Of a stretch of 64,000 nt of DNA, positions 52,692 to 62,465 are shown in pieces; within the stretch, counting starts at the first letter, position 1; each line of letters starts with the position of its first letter. Below the pieces are notes generated by a model, which worked only from the letters and a program-made list of their open reading frames with translations, made no database searches and was not told where the DNA came from. The position numbers and the translations under genes were made by a program. The DNA is from Proteiniborus ethanoligenes. Its GTDB lineage: Bacteria; Bacillota; Clostridia; Tissierellales; Proteiniboraceae. The stretch lies in assembly GCF_900107485.1 (NCBI RefSeq), contig NZ_FNQE01000001.1, positions 124,001-188,000 of the forward strand, in the 5' to 3' direction.

Positions 52692-54560
52692 TTGGAGAAT
52701 ATTCTTTCGAGATATAGCGATCTTAAAGACTTGAAGGCTATGAATATGGAAGAACTAAATACTCTTGCTGAAAATATTAGAGAATTGATTATAGAAGTAG
52801 TATCTAAAAATGGAGGACATTTAGCTTCAAATCTTGGTGTAGTTGAATTAACAATTGCTCTGCATAAGGTTTTTAATGGTGATTTGGATAAAATAATTTG
52901 GGATGTTGGGCATCAGTCTTATGTACACAAGATATTGACTGGAAGAAAAGAGAGCTTTCATACTATAAGAACGCATAAGGGGATTAGTGGCTTTCCTAAG
53001 AGAAAGGAAAGCAAATATGATATATTTGAAACAGGGCATAGCTCTACATCAATTTCTGCTGCTTTAGGATATGCTTTGTCAAGAGATATTATAGGCGAAA
53101 AGCATAATGTAATCAGTGTAATAGGCGATGGTGCTATGACTGCAGGTATGGCTTTTGAAGCTTTAAATCATGCTGGAGATACAGGGACTGATTTAATAGT
53201 AGTATTAAATGACAATGAAATGTCTATTTCTCAGAATGTTGGTGGTCTATCTCAATACTTAAATAGAATAAGAACTGCTCCCACATATTTTAAAGTAAAA
53301 GAAGATGTTGAAGCGATACTTAACAGCATACCTGGTATTGGGAAACAAGTTTTTAAAACTGCAGAAAGGGCAAAGGATAGCATTAAATATTTTCTTGTTC
53401 CCGGTATGTTTTTTGAAGAACTTGGATTTAAGTATTTAGGACCTATAGATGGACATAACATTAATGATATGATTCGCGAATTAGAAAGGGCAAAAAAAGT
53501 TAAAGGTCCAGTTTTAGTTCATGTTATTACTAAGAAAGGAAAGGGATATAAACCAGCAGAGGAGCATCCTGATAAATTTCATGGTTCGTCTCCTTTCAAT
53601 ATTGACACAGGTAAGCCTATTAACATATCTATTGAACCTTCTTATTCCGATATACTAGGAGACACATTAATTAACATGGCAAATAAGGATAATAGAATAG
53701 TAGCTATTACTGCTGCAATGCCTGAAGGTACTGGCTTGAGTAAGTATAAAGAAATACACAAAGATAGATTTTTTGATGTTGGGATTGCAGAACAACATGG
53801 TGTAACTTTAGCAGCTGGATTGGCATCTAATAATCTAAAACCCTATTTTGTAGTATATTCAACATTTTTACAAAGGGGATACGATCAAGTTCTTCATGAT
53901 GTATGCATCCAAAATCTTCCTGTTGTTTTTGCCATAGATAGAGCTGGATTAGTAGGAGATGATGGAGAAACTCACCATGGAGTATTTGATTTATCTTATT
54001 TATCTCACATACCGAATATTACAATAATGGCTCCAAGAGATAAATCGGAGTTTATACAAATGTTAGAGTTTAGTAAAGACTATAATGGACCATTAGCTAT
54101 AAGGTATCCAAGAGGAAACTGCTATGATTATATTGAAGAAAATAATAGAACAGATATAGAACTTGGGAAATCAGAAGTGCTAGTAAAAGGCAAAGATATA
54201 GCTATAATTGCCATTGGTGGAATGGTTGAAAAAGCTTACAAGGTTACAGAAGAGCTAAAAAGACAAGGAAGAAGTGTTACATTAATTAATGGTAGATTTG
54301 TAAAACCTTTAGATGAAGATTTGATTAAAAAGGTTTCTAATGAACACTCTCTAATTGTTACCCTAGAGGACAATGTAAAAACTGGAGGCTTTGGAAGTTT
54401 AATAAATGATATATTAGTACAAAGCAACTATAGGGGAGAAATATTGAATATTGCTTTACCAGACATATTTATTGAGCATGGAAAAGTTAATTTATTATTT
54501 AAACAATACAATATGGATGTAGAGGGAATATTAAATAGAATATCAGAGAAAATCAAATAG
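52692..54560 (+). CDS. dxs: 1-deoxy-D-xylulose-5-phosphate synthase
   Basis: A 622-residue thiamine-diphosphate enzyme that joins pyruvate and glyceraldehyde-3-phosphate, the first step of the MEP isoprenoid route. The TPP motif GDGAMTAGMAFEALNHAGDTGTDLIVVLNDNEMSIS, catalytic Glu in DVGIAEQHGVTLAAG, and DRAGLVGDDGETHHG are present. TTG 52692 is chosen with AGTAGGT nine bases upstream; TTG 52683 is an alternative. It feeds ispA upstream. Confidence 0.95.
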   Translation: MENILSRYSDLKDLKAMNMEELNTLAENIRELIIEVVSKNGGHLASNLGVVELTIALHKVFNGDLDKIIWDVGHQSYVHKILTGRKESFHTIRTHKGISGFPKRKESKYDIFETGHSSTSISAALGYALSRDIIGEKHNVISVIGDGAMTAGMAFEALNHAGDTGTDLIVVLNDNEMSISQNVGGLSQYLNRIRTAPTYFKVKEDVEAILNSIPGIGKQVFKTAERAKDSIKYFLVPGMFFEELGFKYLGPIDGHNINDMIRELERAKKVKGPVLVHVITKKGKGYKPAEEHPDKFHGSSPFNIDTGKPINISIEPSYSDILGDTLINMANKDNRIVAITAAMPEGTGLSKYKEIHKDRFFDVGIAEQHGVTLAAGLASNNLKPYFVVYSTFLQRGYDQVLHDVCIQNLPVVFAIDRAGLVGDDGETHHGVFDLSYLSHIPNITIMAPRDKSEFIQMLEFSKDYNGPLAIRYPRGNCYDYIEENNRTDIELGKSEVLVKGKDIAIIAIGGMVEKAYKVTEELKRQGRSVTLINGRFVKPLDEDLIKKVSNEHSLIVTLEDNVKTGGFGSLINDILVQSNYRGEILNIALPDIFIEHGKVNLLFKQYNMDVEGILNRISEKIK

Positions 54561-54576
54561 GTTCAGGAGCGATTAA

Positions 54577-55383
54577 ATGAAAATTGAAAAAGAAAGAATA
54601 GATATTTTACTTGTTAATAATAATATGGTAGATAGTAGAGAAAAAGCAAAGAAATATATTTTAGCTGGCTTAGTATATATTGATGATGAAAGAGTAGATA
54701 AATCTGGAACTAAGGTACCCGTAAATAGTAATATTATTGTGAAAGGAAATCCTATTCCTTATGTTAGTAGAGGAGGCTTGAAGCTTGAAAAAGCTATAGA
54801 CAAGTTTTCCTTAGATATTAATGGTAGAATTGCACTAGATATAGGTGCTTCAACTGGAGGATTTACAGATTGTATGCTCAAAAATGGTGCAAAGAGAGTA
54901 TATGCTATTGATGTTGGATATGGACAATTAGCATGGGAGCTTCAAAAGGATGAACGGGTAATTGTAATGGATAGAACAAATATTAGACATGTAATAAATG
55001 AGGACATTGGAGAATTAGCTGACTTTGTAAGTATAGATGTATCATTTATATCCTTGAAGCTTGTTTTGCCAAAGATTAAGGAGCTTACTACAGATAATGT
55101 AGATATTATAGCCTTAATTAAACCACAATTCGAAGCTGGTAGAGAAAAGGTTGGTAAAAGGGGAGTAGTGAAGGATATTAATATACATAAAGAGGTTATT
55201 AAAGACATATATAATTTTTGTCGCTCAATAGATCTGAATTTTACTGCTTTAACATATTCTCCTGTTAAGGGGGCAGAAGGCAATAGGGAGTATTTAGCAC
55301 ACCTTGTTAAAGATAACAGGGATATTTTTGATATTGATAAGCATACTGAAATCGTAGTAAATGAATCTCATGAGGAACTATAA
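54577..55383 (+). CDS. tlyA: TlyA family rRNA methyltransferase
   Basis: A 268-residue protein: an N-terminal S4 RNA-binding domain (residues 5-65: RIDILLVNNNMVDSREKAKKYILAGLVYIDDERVDK) and an FtsJ-like methyltransferase (LDIGASTGGFTDCMLKNGAKRVYAIDVGYGQL). In mycobacteria TlyA methylates 2'-O of rRNA cytidines; here function is by family. It also keeps conserved gene order with dxs and argR. Confidence 0.92.
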   Translation: MKIEKERIDILLVNNNMVDSREKAKKYILAGLVYIDDERVDKSGTKVPVNSNIIVKGNPIPYVSRGGLKLEKAIDKFSLDINGRIALDIGASTGGFTDCMLKNGAKRVYAIDVGYGQLAWELQKDERVIVMDRTNIRHVINEDIGELADFVSIDVSFISLKLVLPKIKELTTDNVDIIALIKPQFEAGREKVGKRGVVKDINIHKEVIKDIYNFCRSIDLNFTALTYSPVKGAEGNREYLAHLVKDNRDIFDIDKHTEIVVNESHEEL

Positions 55384-55534
55384 ATACATATACAATATAT
55401 TTGATTTTTATGACAACCCATTTATTGGATTTAAGAGTATTTTTGTCTATTTTTTTGATTTTTCATTTGATATAATAGCTATAACACCTTTTATATTAGG
55501 TTTTTCAACACCATAGAAAAAGGGGGCAGATTAT

Positions 55535-55987
55535 TTGAAAAAATATGCTAGGCAATCTAAGATACTGGAATTAATTGAAAACAATGAAATAGAAACTCAA
55601 GAAGAATTAGCTGATTATTTAAAAAAACTAGGCATTGATGTTACTCAAGCTACTGTATCAAGAGACATTAGAGAATTAAGACTTATTAAGGTGCTTGCTA
55701 AAAGTGGTAAATACAAATATGCAGCAATGGGACAAAATGTAGAGAGTACAACAGACAGATTAATTAAAATATTTAAGAATTCTATAGTATCTATAAATAT
55801 TGCAGGACATTTACTAGTTATAAAAACTTTACCAGGAGCTGCTCAAATATGTGGTTCTGCTGTAGATTCTTTAGGTTTAGACGAAATAGCAGGAACTATT
55901 GCTGGTGATGATACTATATTCATTGCAGTAAGTGATATTAATAAAATTAATGATATACGAGAAACATTTCAAAAATTGCTTAATTAA
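55535..55987 (+). CDS. argR: Arginine repressor ArgR
   Basis: A 150-residue hexameric regulator. The N-terminal winged helix has QATVSRDIRELRLIKV; the C-terminal core has the arginine-binding GTIAGDDTIFIAV. TTG 55535 follows AGGGGGC. It represses arginine biosynthesis and activates catabolism in relatives. A long 150-bp gap before it suggests its own promoter, but no box is clear. Confidence 0.94.
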   Translation: MKKYARQSKILELIENNEIETQEELADYLKKLGIDVTQATVSRDIRELRLIKVLAKSGKYKYAAMGQNVESTTDRLIKIFKNSIVSINIAGHLLVIKTLPGAAQICGSAVDSLGLDEIAGTIAGDDTIFIAVSDINKINDIRETFQKLLN

Positions 55988-56001
55988 TAGGAGGTTAGAA
56001 T

Positions 56002-57702
56002 ATGCTCCTCGAAATCAATATTGAAAATTTTGCAATTATTGATAACTTGAGAGTTGATTTCACAAAAGGTTTAAATGTATTAACTGGAGAGACGGGTGCA
56101 GGAAAATCTATAGTTATAGATGCTATATCTTTAGTATTAGGTGGAAGAGCGGACAAAGATTTTGTGCCTACTGGATGTGAAAAAGCATCAATTGAAGCCT
56201 TGTTTTGTTTAGAAACTCCACACTATATATATGAGATACTAGATGTATACGGTATACAAAAAGAAGCTGATAACACTTTACTTCTTACAAGAGAAATATT
56301 TGATACTGGAAGAAGCACCTCTAGGGTAAATGGAAGGACTGTCACCTTAAGCATGTTAAACAACATAACTAGTAAGTTAATAGACATACACGGACAACAT
56401 GATCATCAATCTCTTTTAAAAAGTGATAAGCATTGTGATTTCATTGATTCATTAGGTGATGAAAAAATTATTAATATTAAAGGAAAAGTTAAAAGTGAAT
56501 ATGAAATAATACGTTCCTTAAAAAGCAAACTAAAGTCTTTATGCCAAAACGAAATGGAGAAAGAAAGAAAAATAGATTTATTAAAATTTCAAATAGAAGA
56601 AATTGATGATGCTAGTCTTAAAGATGGAGAGGATGAACTATTATTATCAGAATATAACATCTTATCAAATGCTGAAAACATTGTAAAGTCCTTAACTGAA
56701 TCTATTACAATATTAGATTCGGATTATCATGGGAACAAACCTATTTTAGATCAGCTAAACAATATTTATGTAAGCTTAAATAGATTATCTAAAATTAGTA
56801 CTGATATTTCTAATTTTTCTAATACAATTGAATCGGTTATTTATCAACTTCAAGATGTAACTAGAGATATAAGGCATTATAACGAAACAGTAGAGTACAA
56901 TCCAGAAAAAATTAAAATCATTGAAGATAGACTAGACTTAATAAATAAAATTAAACGAAAGTACGGTAATACAATAGATAAGGTTTTGAAATATCGTGAT
57001 GAAATCAGTAATGAATTAGAAGAATTATTGAACTGTGAAGAAGAAATAAGAGAAATAACAAATAAGATACAGAAACATGAAAATTATTTAAATACTTTAT
57101 GCGAAGAGCTAACCTTAGAAAGGACAAGCATATCTAGTAAGTTTGAATCAGCAATAATAAAAGAGCTTAGCGAATTAAATATGCCTAAAGTTAAATTTAA
57201 GGTTAAGCTCGAAAAGCTTGAGCAATTTACACCAAATGGTATTGATAGAATTGAGTTTATGATATCTACAAATCCAAATGAACCATTAAAGCCTTTATCT
57301 AAAATAGTTTCTGGTGGTGAAATGTCAAGGATTATGCTTGGCTTTAAGAGTATTTTAGCTGAGAGAGATGAAATCCCCACATTAATATTTGATGAAATTG
57401 ATTCTGGAATAAGTGGTAGAACAGCCCAAATAGTAGGAGAAAAAATAGCTAAAATTTCAAATACACATCAAATTATATGTATAACTCATTTACCGCAGAT
57501 TGCTGCTCTTGCGGACAGTCATTATCTAATTGACAAAAAAATTGAAAAAAATAAAGCTATCACACATATTAACAAGCTTGACTATAATGAAAGAATTGAA
57601 GAGCTTTCTAGATTGTTAGGAGGAGTCAACCTTACAGAAACTACCAAAAAACATGCTAAAGAGATGATCGAAATGTCAAAAAAAATAAAAGGAAGCATCT
57701 AA
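56002..57702 (+). CDS. recN: DNA repair protein RecN
   Basis: A 566-residue SMC-like ATPase for double-strand-break repair. Walker A GETGAGKS is at 29-36, coiled coils flank about 155-380, the signature is KIVSGGEMSRIMLGF, and Walker B is LIFDEIDSGISG. AGGAGGT precedes the ATG, 14 bp after argR. No LexA box was identified because the gene is in an operon. Confidence 0.95.
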   Translation: MLLEINIENFAIIDNLRVDFTKGLNVLTGETGAGKSIVIDAISLVLGGRADKDFVPTGCEKASIEALFCLETPHYIYEILDVYGIQKEADNTLLLTREIFDTGRSTSRVNGRTVTLSMLNNITSKLIDIHGQHDHQSLLKSDKHCDFIDSLGDEKIINIKGKVKSEYEIIRSLKSKLKSLCQNEMEKERKIDLLKFQIEEIDDASLKDGEDELLLSEYNILSNAENIVKSLTESITILDSDYHGNKPILDQLNNIYVSLNRLSKISTDISNFSNTIESVIYQLQDVTRDIRHYNETVEYNPEKIKIIEDRLDLINKIKRKYGNTIDKVLKYRDEISNELEELLNCEEEIREITNKIQKHENYLNTLCEELTLERTSISSKFESAIIKELSELNMPKVKFKVKLEKLEQFTPNGIDRIEFMISTNPNEPLKPLSKIVSGGEMSRIMLGFKSILAERDEIPTLIFDEIDSGISGRTAQIVGEKIAKISNTHQIICITHLPQIAALADSHYLIDKKIEKNKAITHINKLDYNERIEELSRLLGGVNLTETTKKHAKEMIEMSKKIKGSI

Positions 57703-57725
57703 TTTTATTAATTAGGTGCTTTTTT
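57693..57725 (+). terminator. Terminator after recN
   Basis: 11-bp stem AAGCATCTAAT / ATTAGGTGCTT (with one A-C or G-U-type irregularity) and T-run. It begins inside the last recN codons. Confidence 0.8.
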
Positions 57726-57843
57726 GTTCAGTAATCTATAATACGGAAATTGTGATTTTACTTAACAGTTTAATAAATAATTGTACCGCATAAATATTAC
57801 GTAAAAAGGCTACATTAATCTTAAAGAATCTATAATTTCATTT

Positions 57844-57877
57844 TAGTCTTCAAAATTAATGAAGACTAGTGTTTTTT
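57844..57877 (+). terminator. Hairpin with T-run in the spoIVB leader
   Basis: TAGTCTTCA (57844-57852) pairs exactly with TGAAGACTA (57860-57868), followed by GTGTTTTTT. It stands about 45 bp before the spoIVB start, downstream of the recN terminator, so it may attenuate spoIVB or end a small transcript. Confidence 0.5.
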
Positions 57878-57919
57878 GGAGGTGAAGCTAAAGACATAGG
57901 TTAATAGGAGAGTGATTTT

Positions 57920-59233
57920 TTGCGTAATATGTCTAGATATAGAAAGTTTATATTTTTTGCTTTGCTCCTAACCTTAATAGTATATTCAATTCAAATATTA
58001 AATATTGTTAGGTTTCCTTCTCAAATAGATATAATGAAAGGTGATAGTAAAGATTTAAGTTTTTTCTTCCCATTTTCTTTAGAATTAATGGAAGACTCTA
58101 TCAATATAGTAAAAATTGATAATAATAAAGAAAAATCAAATATTGCATTGAGAAACTCCTATAAGCTAGAATCAACTAATAATGGAATAGCAGACATAAA
58201 ACTAAAATTATTAGGTATTTTTCCTATAAAACATGTAAGGGTAAATGTAGTTGAAAATGTTCATATAATACCTGGCGGAGAAGCTATAGGAGTTAAACTA
58301 AACACTAAAGGAGTATTAGTAGTAGCTACATCTGAGATATCAGGCATAGATGGCAAAATATATAATCCTGCCAAAAATGCTGGCATCAGAGTTGGCGATT
58401 CTATTACTATGATAGATGGAATTAAAGTTGAAAATGCTGATCATGTAATCCATATTTTAAATAGTATCAAAGACAAAAAAATTAGTATTCAAATTGAAAG
58501 AAACAATATAGTATATCATACAGAAGTTATTCCAGTAAAAAGTAAGCAAGACAATAGCTATAGATTAGGAATATGGGTTAGAGATAAGACTGCTGGAATA
58601 GGAACATTAACTTTTCTCGAGCCAAATTCTATGAAATTTGGTGCTCTCGGTCATGCTATAACAGATATTGACACAGGAACCTTAATGAAGGTAGAAAACG
58701 GAGAAATAATGAGGGCTAAAGTATCTTCAATAGAACATGGCAAAAAAGGTAGTCCAGGTGAGCTAAGAGGTATATTTTTTGAAACAAAAGATGTTTTAGG
58801 AAAAATCGAAAATAATACCAACTTTGGAATATATGGCACAATTCATGATGAAAATTTAACGAATCAAAAAACCCCGTTACCCATAGGAACTCAAAGCGAA
58901 GTAAGGATTGGCAAAGCTCATATACTTGCAAATGTTGAAGGAGATAGGGTAGATAAATACGAGGTTGAAATAATTAAATTAGAGAGACAGAATGTTCCAC
59001 AATCAAAGAGTATGATCATTAAAATAACAGACGATAGATTAATCGAAAAAACTGGTGGAATTGTTCAAGGAATGAGTGGAAGTCCTATATTACAAAACGG
59101 AAAGATTGTTGGAGCAGTTACACATGTTTTTGTTAATGATCCAACAAAAGGCTATGGAATCTATATTGAATGGATGTTAAAAGAAGCAGGAATAATTACA
59201 AACAATAATGCTGATTTTGCAAAAACTAAATAA
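57920..59233 (+). CDS. spoIVB: SpoIVB peptidase
   Basis: A 437-residue S55-family serine protease secreted by the forespore, which triggers SpoIVFB processing of pro-sigma-K. A TM anchor (10-30), a BofA/PDZ region (PGGEAIGVKLNTKGVLVV...NAGIRVGDSITMIDGIKVENADHV) and the protease domain with likely H245 (ALGHAITD) and S388 (GMSGSPI) are present. The TTG start follows AGGAGAGTGA. Expression under sigma-G is expected. Confidence 0.95.
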   Translation: MRNMSRYRKFIFFALLLTLIVYSIQILNIVRFPSQIDIMKGDSKDLSFFFPFSLELMEDSINIVKIDNNKEKSNIALRNSYKLESTNNGIADIKLKLLGIFPIKHVRVNVVENVHIIPGGEAIGVKLNTKGVLVVATSEISGIDGKIYNPAKNAGIRVGDSITMIDGIKVENADHVIHILNSIKDKKISIQIERNNIVYHTEVIPVKSKQDNSYRLGIWVRDKTAGIGTLTFLEPNSMKFGALGHAITDIDTGTLMKVENGEIMRAKVSSIEHGKKGSPGELRGIFFETKDVLGKIENNTNFGIYGTIHDENLTNQKTPLPIGTQSEVRIGKAHILANVEGDRVDKYEVEIIKLERQNVPQSKSMIIKITDDRLIEKTGGIVQGMSGSPILQNGKIVGAVTHVFVNDPTKGYGIYIEWMLKEAGIITNNNADFAKTK

Positions 59234-59246
59234 TAGATTAAATAAC

Positions 59247-59280
59247 AAGAGATAAGGAATTATTCCATATCTCTTTTATT
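59247..59280 (+). terminator. Terminator after spoIVB
   Basis: AAGAGATA-A-GGAAT pairs with ATTCC-A-TATCTCTT (13 bp plus one A-A mismatch, one-base loop), followed by TTATTTAT. Confidence 0.85.
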
Positions 59281-59331
59281 TATGATAAAAAAAACATATA
59301 TTTGAAAAAAAAATAAAAAAATGAAAAGTGA

Positions 59332-59360
59332 GAAGGAAAATTATTACTTTTGTCGAATAA
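59332..59360 (+). promoter_or_regulatory. spo0A: Sigma-H promoter and 0A box for spo0A
   Basis: GAAGGAAAA (59332-59340) and GTCGAATAA (59352-59360) fit the sigma-H consensus RnAGGAwWW-N11/12-RnnGAATww at all defined positions, with an 11-bp spacer. The -10 overlaps TTTGTCGAA (59349-59357), a full 0A box. Spo0A could thus bind on its own promoter. Confidence 0.8.
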
Positions 59361-59414
59361 TTTATTATCTATAATTTTATAGATAGATAAATCGTTTACG
59401 GGGGGTATAACGAA

Positions 59415-60221
59415 ATGAAAAATGAAAAGATTAGTATTTTAATTGCTGATGACAACAAGGATTTTTGTAGCATTTTAGAAGAATATTTTTCAACACAGGA
59501 TGATGTAGAGGTAGTTGGAATTGCAAAGGATGGAGTAGAGGCTTTAGAATTAATAAACCAAAAAAAGCCAGATGTATTAGTGTTAGATATAATCATGCCT
59601 CATCTAGATGGATTGGGGGTACTAGAAAAGCTACACTCCACAGAATTAGAAAAGTTTCCTAAGGTAATTATACTATCAGCCGTTGGACAAGATAAAATTA
59701 CACAAAGAGCTATTAATTTAGGTGCTGATTATTATGTTGTAAAGCCTTTTAATTTTGAAATTTTTATGAAGAGAATAAGGCAAGTTACGGGTAATACGCC
59801 AGCTATTATTGAAAGAAGAAAGCAGATTGAAATTCCTACCGGGCTTATTAACACACCAAACACAAATAAAAGTCTTGAAGCTAAAATAACTAATATAATA
59901 CACGAAATAGGAGTTCCTGCACATATAAAAGGATATTTATATTTAAGAGAAGCAATAAGTATGGTGGTGGATAATATTGAACTATTAAGTGCAGTTACCA
60001 AGGAATTATATCCTAATATAGCTAAGCAGTTCAACACAACACCAAGCAGAGTTGAAAGAGCTATCAGACACGCAATAGAAGTTGCATGGAGCAGAGGGAA
60101 AGTAGATACGATAAATAATCTATTTGGATATACAGTGAACACAGACAAAGGAAAACCTACTAATTCGGAGTTTATTGCAATGGTAGCTGATAAATTAAGA
60201 CTTGAGCAAAAGATATCATAA
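59415..60221 (+). CDS. spo0A: Sporulation master regulator Spo0A
   Basis: A 268-residue response regulator that starts sporulation when phosphorylated. The receiver has acidic D12 and D13, phospho-acceptor D58 (LVLDIIMP) and K110 (VVKPF). The C-terminal DNA-binding domain keeps the recognition helix [27 protein letters not shown] lies before the ATG. It recognises 0A boxes such as the one in its own promoter. Confidence 0.97.
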   Translation: MKNEKISILIADDNKDFCSILEEYFSTQDDVEVVGIAKDGVEALELINQKKPDVLVLDIIMPHLDGLGVLEKLHSTELEKFPKVIILSAVGQDKITQRAINLGADYYVVKPFNFEIFMKRIRQVTGNTPAIIERRKQIEIPTGLINTPNTNKSLEAKITNIIHEIGVPAHIKGYLYLREAISMVVDNIELLSAVTKELYPNIAKQFNTTPSRVERAIRHAIEVAWSRGKVDTINNLFGYTVNTDKGKPTNSEFIAMVADKLRLEQKIS

Positions 60222-60248
60222 AGTAGAATTCTTCCAATAAAAGAAATA

Positions 60249-60290
60249 AAAAATCTCTTTTTGTAATAAAACAGAAAGAGATTTTTATAT
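60249..60290 (+). terminator. Terminator after spo0A
   Basis: 12-bp stem AAAAATCTCTTT / AAAGAGATTTTT with a 14-base loop and a T-rich end. Confidence 0.85.
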
Positions 60291-60309
60291 TCCTAAGATA
60301 TCATAACAG

Positions 60310-60331
60310 ATGTTATCATAAATGATAACAT
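60310..60331. promoter_or_regulatory. Perfect palindrome, possible operator upstream of steA
   Basis: ATGTTATCAT (60310-60319) and its inverted copy (60322-60331), two bases apart, in a promoter-like position 100 bp before steA. The size and symmetry fit a dimeric repressor site. No regulator was identified. Confidence 0.4.
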
Positions 60332-60430
60332 TAAATATAAAATATTATCAAGTAGTATTCATATAGTAAAGTTGGATAAAATAAATATAAGGCATTTTAA
60401 AATGATTTCTTCATATCTTGGAGGATATCA

Positions 60431-61558
60431 ATGTATATTAAAGGAAATTTAAAAAAAGATAGAAAAACTAAAAACTTAGTAAAAAGATTAAGAGCGGGAG
60501 ACATAGCAATTATTGATCATAAAGATATTGATGAAATAGCTGCCATCTCACTAGTTGAATCTAAGGTAAAATGCGTATTAAATTTAAACAAATCAATTAG
60601 TGGGAAATATCCTAATAAAGGACCTTCAATATTAGTAGATGCAGGAATAATATTATTGGAGAGCAAAAACAAAGAGATATTTGATGTCGTATGTGAAGGA
60701 GAAGAGCTTGAAATAAATAATAACCTTATTCTTTATAAGGATAAGGTTATTGGAAATTTTGAAGAATTAGACAGTAATAAAATAAAAGAGCTATTAAGTA
60801 TTGGATATAGCAACATAGAAAAAGAATTAGATAAGTTCATTGAAAACACTTTGGAGTATGCAAAAAAAGAGAAAGAATTAGTTCTTGAAAAGGGTAATAT
60901 CCCTAAAGTTAAAACAAAGATTAATGGAAGGCATGTTTTAGTTGTTGTAAGAGGTAAAGATTATAAAAAAGATTTATTAGCTATTCAAAACTATATAAGT
61001 GAAGTTAAACCTGTCCTGATAGGAGTTGATGGGGGTGGAGATGCACTATTAGAATTTGGTCTTACTCCAGACATATTAATTGGAGATATGGATAGTGTTA
61101 GTGATAAGTGTTTAAGATTATCTAAAGAGATAATTGTTCACGCATATACAGATGGGAGAGCACCAGGACTCCAAAGAGTAAATGCTCTAGGCTTAGATGC
61201 GAAGATTTTTCCATCAGCAGGAACAAGTGAAGATATTGCTTTTTTATTAGCCTACTACAATAATGTGGATTTAATAGTAGCTGTTGGAACTCATAGTAAT
61301 ATGATAGATTTTTTAGAAAAAGGTAGAAGTGGCATGTCTAGCACATTTTTAGTTCGACTCAAAGTAGGCTCTAAGCTAGTAGATGCAAAAGGGGTTAATA
61401 TGCTTTATAGAAGTAGTCTTAAACCAAAATATGTTGTAGGATTAGGAATAGCAGCACTTATTCCTATAATAGTTTTAACCCTTATGTTTCCACCAATGAA
61501 AGAGTTAATTAAGCTTATTCAGATTAGACTTCGCATACTATTTGGCTTTAGGAGGTAA
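60431..61558 (+). CDS. steA: SteA family division-associated protein
   Basis: A 375-residue protein. The middle (about 190-320) resembles thiamine pyrophosphokinase (VDGGGDALLEFGLTPDILIGDMDSVSDKC), though TPK catalysis is unproven, and a C-terminal transmembrane helix (about 338-360) anchors it. In Corynebacterium, SteA and SteB form a membrane pair needed for cell separation. The next gene encodes the SteB partner. GGAGGA precedes the ATG. Confidence 0.85.
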   Translation: MYIKGNLKKDRKTKNLVKRLRAGDIAIIDHKDIDEIAAISLVESKVKCVLNLNKSISGKYPNKGPSILVDAGIILLESKNKEIFDVVCEGEELEINNNLILYKDKVIGNFEELDSNKIKELLSIGYSNIEKELDKFIENTLEYAKKEKELVLEKGNIPKVKTKINGRHVLVVVRGKDYKKDLLAIQNYISEVKPVLIGVDGGGDALLEFGLTPDILIGDMDSVSDKCLRLSKEIIVHAYTDGRAPGLQRVNALGLDAKIFPSAGTSEDIAFLLAYYNNVDLIVAVGTHSNMIDFLEKGRSGMSSTFLVRLKVGSKLVDAKGVNMLYRSSLKPKYVVGLGIAALIPIIVLTLMFPPMKELIKLIQIRLRILFGFRR

Positions 61559-61562
61559 ATAA

Positions 61563-62450
61563 ATGTTGGGTAACATTAAATACTATGTAGTAACTGTAGT
61601 TTCCATATTCTTAGCACTTGCCATAGGTATTTATATAGGCTTTATGTTTGATGCTCAAGATATAATGATGTCACAAAAAGAAGATATAGTTTCACAATTA
61701 GAAAACAGTTTTAATTATTTAAGAGAAGAAACAGAAACAGTAAAGAAGGAAATAATAAGAGTGACAAAAGAAAAGGAACAATTAGTGGAATTTAATAGAG
61801 CTGTTTACGGGGAGCTAATCAAGGATAGGCTTAGTGGCATAAAGATAGCTGTTATTGAAACAAGCGATGATTATATATACAATAATATTGTTCAGACAAT
61901 AGAGTTAGCGGGAGCAGAAGTAGTTTCTATAACTACTATTAAGGACAATTTTAGCCTTGATTTAGATGTACTAGATAGAATATTTAAAGAATCAAAAGGT
62001 GTTGAAAAGACAGAAAAGGATATTGTAAAGCAAGTTATTGACTTTATTACTGAAGGTATTATAAAGGGAGAAGACAATGGTTTAATAGAAATACTTGCAG
62101 CAGAAGGCCTGGTGGATTATACTTCAAATTATGCTGCACCAGTAGATTACATGGTAATAGCTGGAGGAAGAAAAGGAAAGGACTATTCAAGATTTGAAAC
62201 TATAGATAAGAGGATTATAGATATTTGTAAAAAAAATGAAGTGCCTATTATTGGGATAGAAAAAGAGGAAGTTGAAATCTCATATATTGAGAAATACAAA
62301 GATAATAGGATTTCATCAGTAGATAATATAGATAGTATTTTGGGGAAAGTAGCATTTGTTTTTGCCATTGATGGAAGACCAGGCAATTATGGAGTAAAAC
62401 CTAGTGCAGAAAGCTTAGTTCCAGAATTATCAAAAGACAATTTTTATTAA
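61563..62450 (+). CDS. steB: SteB/MctB-like membrane protein (copper transporter family name)
   Basis: A 295-residue bitopic protein: one N-terminal helix (about 6-27), a coiled coil (40-75), and an extracytoplasmic alpha/beta domain (80-290). The family is often labelled copper transporter after mycobacterial MctB, but no obvious copper-binding cysteines or methionine clusters are seen, so transport is doubtful. It starts four bases after steA and probably forms a complex with it. Confidence 0.8.
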   Translation: MLGNIKYYVVTVVSIFLALAIGIYIGFMFDAQDIMMSQKEDIVSQLENSFNYLREETETVKKEIIRVTKEKEQLVEFNRAVYGELIKDRLSGIKIAVIETSDDYIYNNIVQTIELAGAEVVSITTIKDNFSLDLDVLDRIFKESKGVEKTEKDIVKQVIDFITEGIIKGEDNGLIEILAAEGLVDYTSNYAAPVDYMVIAGGRKGKDYSRFETIDKRIIDICKKNEVPIIGIEKEEVEISYIEKYKDNRISSVDNIDSILGKVAFVFAIDGRPGNYGVKPSAESLVPELSKDNFY

Positions 62451-62465
62451 CTAGGAGCGATGTAT

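Noticed and set aside
52306-52692. Minus-strand frame across oapA
   Set aside because: oapA is well supported by context and motifs; the antisense frame is a shadow.
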